Assembly: GCA_964479465.1 (NCBI GenBank)
Contig: CAYZMG010000001.1
Location: forward strand, 1 to 64,000
Length of the DNA: 64,000 nt
Direction of reading: 5' to 3'
DNA from: CADCTB01 sp964479465
GTDB taxonomy: Bacteria > Actinomycetota > Acidimicrobiia > Acidimicrobiales > AC-14
Shown: positions 57,068 to 64,000 of the stretch, piece after piece
Position numbering within the stretch: the first letter of the stretch is position 1
Layout of the letters: each line of letters starts with the position of its first letter
Made by a program: the position numbers and the translations under genes
Notes under the pieces: model-generated
Seen by the model: the letters and a program-made list of their open reading frames with translations, nothing else
The model's database searches: none
What the model was told of the DNA's origin: nothing

Positions 57068-60000
57068 ATGCGCAAAACGGGTCTACCCCGCCGCGCCGTC
57101 GTGCGGGTCCTTCTCGGGCTGGTGGTGGCGTCGGCCACCGCCGTCACCGCCACCGTCTTCCACCGGCCGGATGCGCCGGTCGCCACCATCCCGGCCCACG
57201 ACGTGCTCGCCACCCTCCCCATCTCCTTCGAGCCCGCCGACGGCGGCTTCGTGTCCCGCGGCCCCGGCTACTCCTTCGCCCTCTCGCCGGCCGGCGCCAT
57301 GATCGGTGTGCGCGACGGCAGCTTCGGCCTCCGCCCCGCCGGGCCCCTCGCCAACCCCGCCGCCGAGCTGGTCGCGGCTGATCCCCTGGACGCCACGGTG
57401 AGCCGGATCATCGGCAACGACCCGGCCCAGTGGCGGGCTGGGTCGCCCACCTACGCCCGGGTGTCGGCCAAGCAGGTGTGGCCGGGCGTCGACATGGTGT
57501 GGCACGGCGACCAGCGCCGGCTCCAGCACGACATGGTCGTCGCACCGGGCGTCGACCCGTCGGTGGTGGCCTTCGAGGTCGACGGCGCCCGCTCCCTCAC
57601 CGTCGATGGCGCCGGCGACCTGGTGGTCGACGTCGGCAGCTCGATCGCCCGTCTCGCCCGTCCTGTCCTGTTCCAGGAGGTGGCCGGCGCCCGGCGACCC
57701 GTGGACGGGGCGTTCAATCTGCTCGGCCCGTCGCAGATCGGCTTCACCGTCGGCGCCTACGACCGGAGCCTGCCCCTCGTCATCGACCCCACCCTGCAGA
57801 CCTCCACCCTGCTCGGGGGCGCCGGCCCCGATGCCGGGTACGCCATCGCCGTCGACACACAGGGCAACACCTACGTCGCTGGCACCACCGAGTCGGGCGA
57901 CTTCCCGACGAGCTCCCCGCTGCAAACTGCACTCTCGGGTGCGGCCGGCGTGCAATCGGCCGACGCGTTCGTGAGCAAGATCAGCCCTGACGGCAGCAGG
58001 CTGATCTGGTCCACCTACCTGGGGGGCGGTGGTCGGGACACCGGCTTCGCCGTCGCCGTGGCCGGCGACGGGTCGGTGTACGTGAGCGGCGTCACCGAGT
58101 CGCCCGATTTCCCCGTGGCCCGGGGCGCCCAGACCACCTACGGCGGGGGCACGAGCGACGGCTTCGTCGCCCGCATCGCCGCCAATGGCAGCGGCATCGA
58201 GTGGTCGAGCTTCATCGGCGGCGGCGGGACCGACCGGGCACGGGGCATGGCCATCGACTCCACCGGCAACGTCTACCTGACCGGCTCCACCAACTCCGAC
58301 AACTTCCCGTCGGTCAACGCCCAGCAGCCCGGGCCGTTCCGTCCCGAGGATCTCGACGCCTTCGTTGCCAAGTTCCCGGCGACCGGCGCGCCCCTCACCT
58401 TCTCCACCCGCCTCGGCGGCGGCAACGACGACCGGGGCCTGGCCATCGCCGTCGACGCCCAGGGCGCCGTCTACGTCACCGGCGACACCCTGTCGCCCGG
58501 GTTCCCCACCGTGCGCCCCATCCAGGCCAGCTCGGGGGGCAGCGCCGGCGGGGTGGCCGGCGCCTTTCCCGATGCCTTCGTCGCCAAGTACAACCCCAAC
58601 GGCAACGTGCTCGTGTACTCGACCTTCTTGGGCGGGAGCGACTTCGACCAAGGCACGGCGATCACGGTCGACGCCCAGGGCGCGGCGTACGTCGCCGGCA
58701 ACACGAACTCCCCGAACTTCCCGACCGCCGGCCCGCTCCAGGCCACCAAGAACAACGAACCCGACGCCTTCGTCACCAAGATCGACCCCACCGGGACCGC
58801 ACTCGTCTACTCCACCTACCTCGGCGGCAGCGGAGCCGACGGCGCCAACGGCATCGCCGTCGACCGCGCCGGCAGCGCCCACGTCGTCGGCACCACGGGC
58901 TCGGCCAACTTCGTCTCCGCCAAGGCGACCCAGCCGGCCAAGAGCGGCGGCGACGACGCCTTCTTGGTCAAGCTGGACTCCACCGGCCGCGGCCCGCTGT
59001 TCGCCTCGTTCCTCGGCGGCCGGGAGACCGACGCCGGCATGGGCGTGGCCCTCACCTCCCAGGGCGTGGCGCGGGTCCTCGGGCTGACGGCCTCGGCCGA
59101 CTTCCCGTCGGTGAACCCGGTGCAGGGCGCCAAGCCGCCGGCGTCGGGCGACGCCTTCGTCGCCTCGTTCGAGCTGATCGACCCGCCGGCGCCGCCCACG
59201 ACGGCGGCGCAGGACCAGGCCGCGCCGGCGGCGGCGTCATCGACGAGCGACGACGCCCACGACCGCCGGGTCCGGACCTACGGCCTGATCTTCCTTGCCC
59301 TCCTCGCCGCCGCCACCGCCCAGTCCGTCTACCTCCGCCGGCGGACGCCGGCCCCGGTACCCGGGCGTGGTGCGGGCGGCCGCCCACCGTCACGGCCGGC
59401 GGGCAGGACCGGGCCGGCGGCGAAGGCGGGGCCGGCGGCCAGGGCGGGGACGGCCGGGAAGGCTGGGGCGGCGGGGAGGGCTGGGGCGGCCGGGAAGGCT
59501 GGGTCGGCCGGGAAGGCTGCGGCCGGGCTCACGGTGCTGGACCAGCCCGCGCCCGAGGCGGCCACCGCCGGCGGCGGATCCGGCGGCACCTCCAACGCCC
59601 GGGGTGGGCAGCGGGGCACGTCGGCCCAGAAGAAGGCGGCGGCGTCGAAGAAGGCGGCCGACCGGCGGGCCCGGAAGGAGCAGGCCGCGGCGGCGGCGGC
59701 GGCAGCGGCAGCGGCAGCGGCAGCGGCAGCGGCGAGCGAGGCCCAGGTGACGCCGGCGCCGGCGCCCGCGCCGGACAGCGATGCACCGGCGGACGTTGCG
59801 GCCGGCGCCGGTCCGGCGGACGCCATCGACGATGGCGGCCCCCCCACCATGGCCACCCCGCCGGTGCCGGCGCCGCCCAAGGCCAGGCCCCATATGCCCG
59901 CCATCTCCTCGCTCCTCGAGGAGGACGTGTGGGCGCCGGAGCCGTCGCCGGAGGCGGCGGCGGAGGCGGAGGCGGACAGCGACGCGCCGGGCGCGCCGGC

Positions 60001-60679
60001 TCCACCCCGCCCGGAGCAGTCCCAAGCCGTGCCCGAGTGGGCGCCGTTCGACACCGGCTCGGTGCCGGCGGTGGGCGACGACGCGCCGCCGCCGCCCCCA
60101 CCGCCCCAGCCGAGCGCCCCGATCCCACCGGTACCGGCCGAGGAGCTGTCGTTCTGGGATCTCTTCCCCGAGGATCTCCCGCCGGCGAGAACCCCCACCT
60201 TCCCGACCGAGAACGTGGTGGAGCACCTCGCCCTCCCCGAGGGTCCCGAGAGCGCGGCCGAGCGCCTGGCCACTCCCGATATCGAAACCGGCCCGGCGCC
60301 GGCGCCGGCCGCCCCCTTCGCCGAGGTCGACCCCCTCCAGGTGGCGTCGCCGGAGCACCCGCCCCGCCCGCCGGAGGCCGAAATCGTCATCGCCGACCTC
60401 CTCGACGGGCCCCCTCCCACCGGGATTCGGGCGTCGGCCGAGTCGCCGTGGGCACCGCGGCCGGAGGAGGACTTCTTCGTCGACGACCTCCTCGTCCAGC
60501 GGCCCGACAGCCCGGACCGGGAGGCGGCGCCGGGCGGCGCGGACGACAGCGACGGCGATGCCGGCGACCTCGCCGGCCCTCGGCCCCGCAGTGACCAGGC
60601 CCGGATCGCCGCCGACCGGGCCCGCCGGCGCCGGTCCCGCCGGGGCGGCGGGCGGGGAAATCAGCCCGGATCCTCCTAG
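57068..60679 (+). CDS. SBBP-repeat beta-propeller membrane protein with long disordered tail
   Basis: 1203 residues; ATG 57068 has AGGATCAGGGG just upstream and is preferred over ATG 57050. Signal or anchor helix at residues 10-30 (VVRVLLGLVVASATAVTATV). Residues 45-240 form the N-terminal domain common to SBBP proteins. Residues 241-700 hold about seven SBBP blades (STYLGGSGADGANGIAVD, GNTYVAGTTESGDFPTSSPL). A membrane helix (YGLIFLALLAAATAQSVYL, about 737-756) leads to a 447-residue tail with Ala/Lys/Gly repeats, a 17-Ala run, Pro-rich segments and four acidic-hydrophobic motifs. The propeller is outside the cell and the tail probably inside. Function unknown; it sits between two heat-shock units. 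Confidence 0.87.
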   Translation: MRKTGLPRRAVVRVLLGLVVASATAVTATVFHRPDAPVATIPAHDVLATLPISFEPADGGFVSRGPGYSFALSPAGAMIGVRDGSFGLRPAGPLANPAAELVAADPLDATVSRIIGNDPAQWRAGSPTYARVSAKQVWPGVDMVWHGDQRRLQHDMVVAPGVDPSVVAFEVDGARSLTVDGAGDLVVDVGSSIARLARPVLFQEVAGARRPVDGAFNLLGPSQIGFTVGAYDRSLPLVIDPTLQTSTLLGGAGPDAGYAIAVDTQGNTYVAGTTESGDFPTSSPLQTALSGAAGVQSADAFVSKISPDGSRLIWSTYLGGGGRDTGFAVAVAGDGSVYVSGVTESPDFPVARGAQTTYGGGTSDGFVARIAANGSGIEWSSFIGGGGTDRARGMAIDSTGNVYLTGSTNSDNFPSVNAQQPGPFRPEDLDAFVAKFPATGAPLTFSTRLGGGNDDRGLAIAVDAQGAVYVTGDTLSPGFPTVRPIQASSGGSAGGVAGAFPDAFVAKYNPNGNVLVYSTFLGGSDFDQGTAITVDAQGAAYVAGNTNSPNFPTAGPLQATKNNEPDAFVTKIDPTGTALVYSTYLGGSGADGANGIAVDRAGSAHVVGTTGSANFVSAKATQPAKSGGDDAFLVKLDSTGRGPLFASFLGGRETDAGMGVALTSQGVARVLGLTASADFPSVNPVQGAKPPASGDAFVASFELIDPPAPPTTAAQDQAAPAAASSTSDDAHDRRVRTYGLIFLALLAAATAQSVYLRRRTPAPVPGRGAGGRPPSRPAGRTGPAAKAGPAARAGTAGKAGAAGRAGAAGKAGSAGKAAAGLTVLDQPAPEAATAGGGSGGTSNARGGQRGTSAQKKAAASKKAADRRARKEQAAAAAAAAAAAAAAAAASEAQVTPAPAPAPDSDAPADVAAGAGPADAIDDGGPPTMATPPVPAPPKARPHMPAISSLLEEDVWAPEPSPEAAAEAEADSDAPGAPAPPRPEQSQAVPEWAPFDTGSVPAVGDDAPPPPPPPQPSAPIPPVPAEELSFWDLFPEDLPPARTPTFPTENVVEHLALPEGPESAAERLATPDIETGPAPAPAAPFAEVDPLQVASPEHPPRPPEAEIVIADLLDGPPPTGIRASAESPWAPRPEEDFFVDDLLVQRPDSPDREAAPGGADDSDGDAGDLAGPRPRSDQARIAADRARRRRSRRGGGRGNQPGSS

Positions 60680-60706
60680 ACCAGGAATCGTTCGGGGCCG
60701 GCGGAG

Positions 60707-60727
60707 GTTGAGTAGCTTGCTATCAAC
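60707..60727. promoter_or_regulatory. HAIR operator of clpB
   Basis: GTTGAGT-N7-TATCAAC follows the HAIR consensus spacing, with TTGAGT and TCAA conserved. It ends 26 bases before clpB. The trailing TCAACTTT is shared with the dnaK site, supporting common HspR control. Confidence 0.78.
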
Positions 60728-60753
60728 TTTCCTGATGTGAGGTACGACGCCTG

Positions 60754-63234
<2,481 letters not shown>

Positions 63235-63237
63235 TCC

Positions 63238-63287
63238 CGTTCTGGCTGCACTGGTGGTCGCATACGACCGTCAGTGCAGCCGAATCG
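63238..63287. repeat. 50-bp dispersed palindrome, copy C
   Basis: Left arm CGTTCTGGCTGCA (63238-63250) identical to copies A and B; right arm 63275-63287 diverges at its last six bases. The centre keeps CTG/CAG and GGTCG/CGACC pairing around CATA. It begins 3 bases after the clpB stop and lies before a convergent gene. Confidence 0.82.
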
Positions 63288-63295
63288 GAGGGGGG

Positions 63296-64000
63296 TCAGC
63301 GCAGGTCGCGCCGCAGGAAGGCGCCGGCGCCGGCGGCGAAGATGACCACCGACAGAACAAGGGGCACGACGACAGCGTCGGGGGCCACGCCCTGGGCCAG
63401 CATGTTGCGGCCCAGGTACCAATGCCACGGCGAGACGAGGCGCAGGGGCCGGATGGCGTCGCTGAGCCCGACGAGGCCCTGGAGCAGGTAGCCGACGACG
63501 GCGACCACAGTGGCGGAGGAGAGGGCGAGCGCCCGCCGGCCGGTGGCGGCGCCGACGCCGTAGGCGAGCGTGGCATGCAGCAGGGCGATGCCGAAGACCC
63601 CCGCCACCGCTCCGGCCAGGCCGCTCGCCGGCACCCCTTCCATCGCGCCGAAGGGGACGGCCAGGACCACGAGAGACACGGCGAAGACCGCGGTCAGGCC
63701 TGCGAGCATGGCCACCATGGCCAGGTAGCGCTCGACGACCACGGCGCCCCTGGTCACTGGGTTGGCCAGGAGGAGCTCCAGGGTGCCGTCCTCCTCGCTG
63801 CCGGCGATGGCCCGGGCGCCCAGACCGATCCCGAAGACGATGAGGAGCAGAGGCAGCAGGCTCCCGAACAGGCGACCCTGCAGGTAGCCAGGGGGCGACG
63901 TGAGGGGGATTGCCGTGTCCATCCCGAACATGGACCGCAGCGCCTCGGGCATCTGCTCGATGACCTCGTTCAGCGACTCCTCGCCCTTGAGCGACGGGTA
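63296..64000 (-). CDS. ABC transporter permease, partial (5' end beyond window)
   Basis: At least 235 residues; the frame stays open to the window edge (YPSLKGEESLNEVIEQMPEA). Six hydrophobic segments follow, including FGSLLPLLLIVFGIGLGARA and ATVVAVVGYLLQGLVGL. The AIAGSEEDGTLELLLANPVT motif is the coupling-helix hallmark of ABC-2 permeases (ABC-2/NatB type). The ATPase gene should lie beyond the window. The gene is convergent with clpB across palindrome copy C. Confidence 0.87.
   Translation of the reverse strand, partial: YPSLKGEESLNEVIEQMPEALRSMFGMDTAIPLTSPPGYLQGRLFGSLLPLLLIVFGIGLGARAIAGSEEDGTLELLLANPVTRGAVVVERYLAMVAMLAGLTAVFAVSLVVLAVPFGAMEGVPASGLAGAVAGVFGIALLHATLAYGVGAATGRRALALSSATVVAVVGYLLQGLVGLSDAIRPLRLVSPWHWYLGRNMLAQGVAPDAVVVPLVLSVVIFAAGAGAFLRRDLR

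Noticed and set aside
57083..58882. 599-codon minus-strand open frame over the SBBP protein
   Set aside because: Complementary shadow with no motif; the SBBP repeats on the plus strand explain the region.

Overview
The window is a GC-rich stretch (strong G/C bias at third codon positions, many GTG and TTG starts, tightly overlapping operons) from a member of the Actinomycetota. The combination of an HspR-controlled dnaK-grpE-dnaJ-hspR operon with HAIR operators, an Lhr-Nei2 repair pair, a PAC2 protein and a DtxR-type regulator fits that phylum. A class such as Acidimicrobiia is possible but cannot be fixed from the sequence. A run of exactly 100 N (45540-45639) shows a scaffolded draft assembly, so some of the frameshifts noted below may be assembly or sequencing errors. 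No rRNA, tRNA, CRISPR array or intact insertion sequence was seen.

Layout. 1-1424: broken remnant of a DNA methylase. 1506-3092: divergent XRE-cupin regulator and a thioredoxin-reductase-like flavoprotein. 3210-5813: ABC-2 type exporter (two permeases and an ATPase), the first permease disrupted by a 10-bp tandem duplication. 5851-18059: a long co-directional locus containing a secreted/membrane protein, a second ABC ATPase and permease, a GQ-repeat membrane protein, a MoxR AAA ATPase, a DUF58 protein and a giant protein with three von Willebrand A domains. 18066-25998: LuxR and DtxR-type regulators, an MBL hydrolase, a membrane pyrophosphatase, a TPR-LuxR protein and a methyltransferase. 25999-26750: gene debris. 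26752-27748: TetR regulator with a clear operator and a small divergent gene.

27763-36930 is a minus-strand run reading from a CBS-citrate synthase fusion through a GNAT protein and a CcmF-like protein into hoxE-F-U-Y-H and a hydrogenase maturation protease, i.e. a complete structural set for a group 3d NAD-reducing [NiFe] hydrogenase. 37043-38480 holds two genes each broken by a single-base indel. 38524-43660 is nei2-lhr. 43750-52903 is a mosaic of mostly small genes: PAC2, a secreted anchor-D repeat protein interrupted by the gap, an M1-type metallopeptidase lipoprotein, NUDIX, DUF427, DUF2993 and NIL proteins. 52964-63234 is the heat-shock block: a HAIR operator, dnaK-grpE-dnaJ-hspR, a large SBBP beta-propeller membrane protein, a second HAIR operator and clpB. 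The window ends inside an ABC permease.

How genes work together: HspR from the dnaK operon probably represses both its own operon and clpB through the two HAIR sites. HoxFU (diaphorase) and HoxYH (hydrogenase) couple H2 to NAD(H), HoxE links to the diaphorase, and the protease matures HoxH. The MoxR/DUF58/vWA/ABC locus looks like one envelope-associated chaperone-transport system of unknown substrate. The most unusual sequence feature is a 50-bp imperfect palindrome present three times (13517, 50620, 63238), each copy 2-9 nt behind the stop codon of a plus-strand gene.
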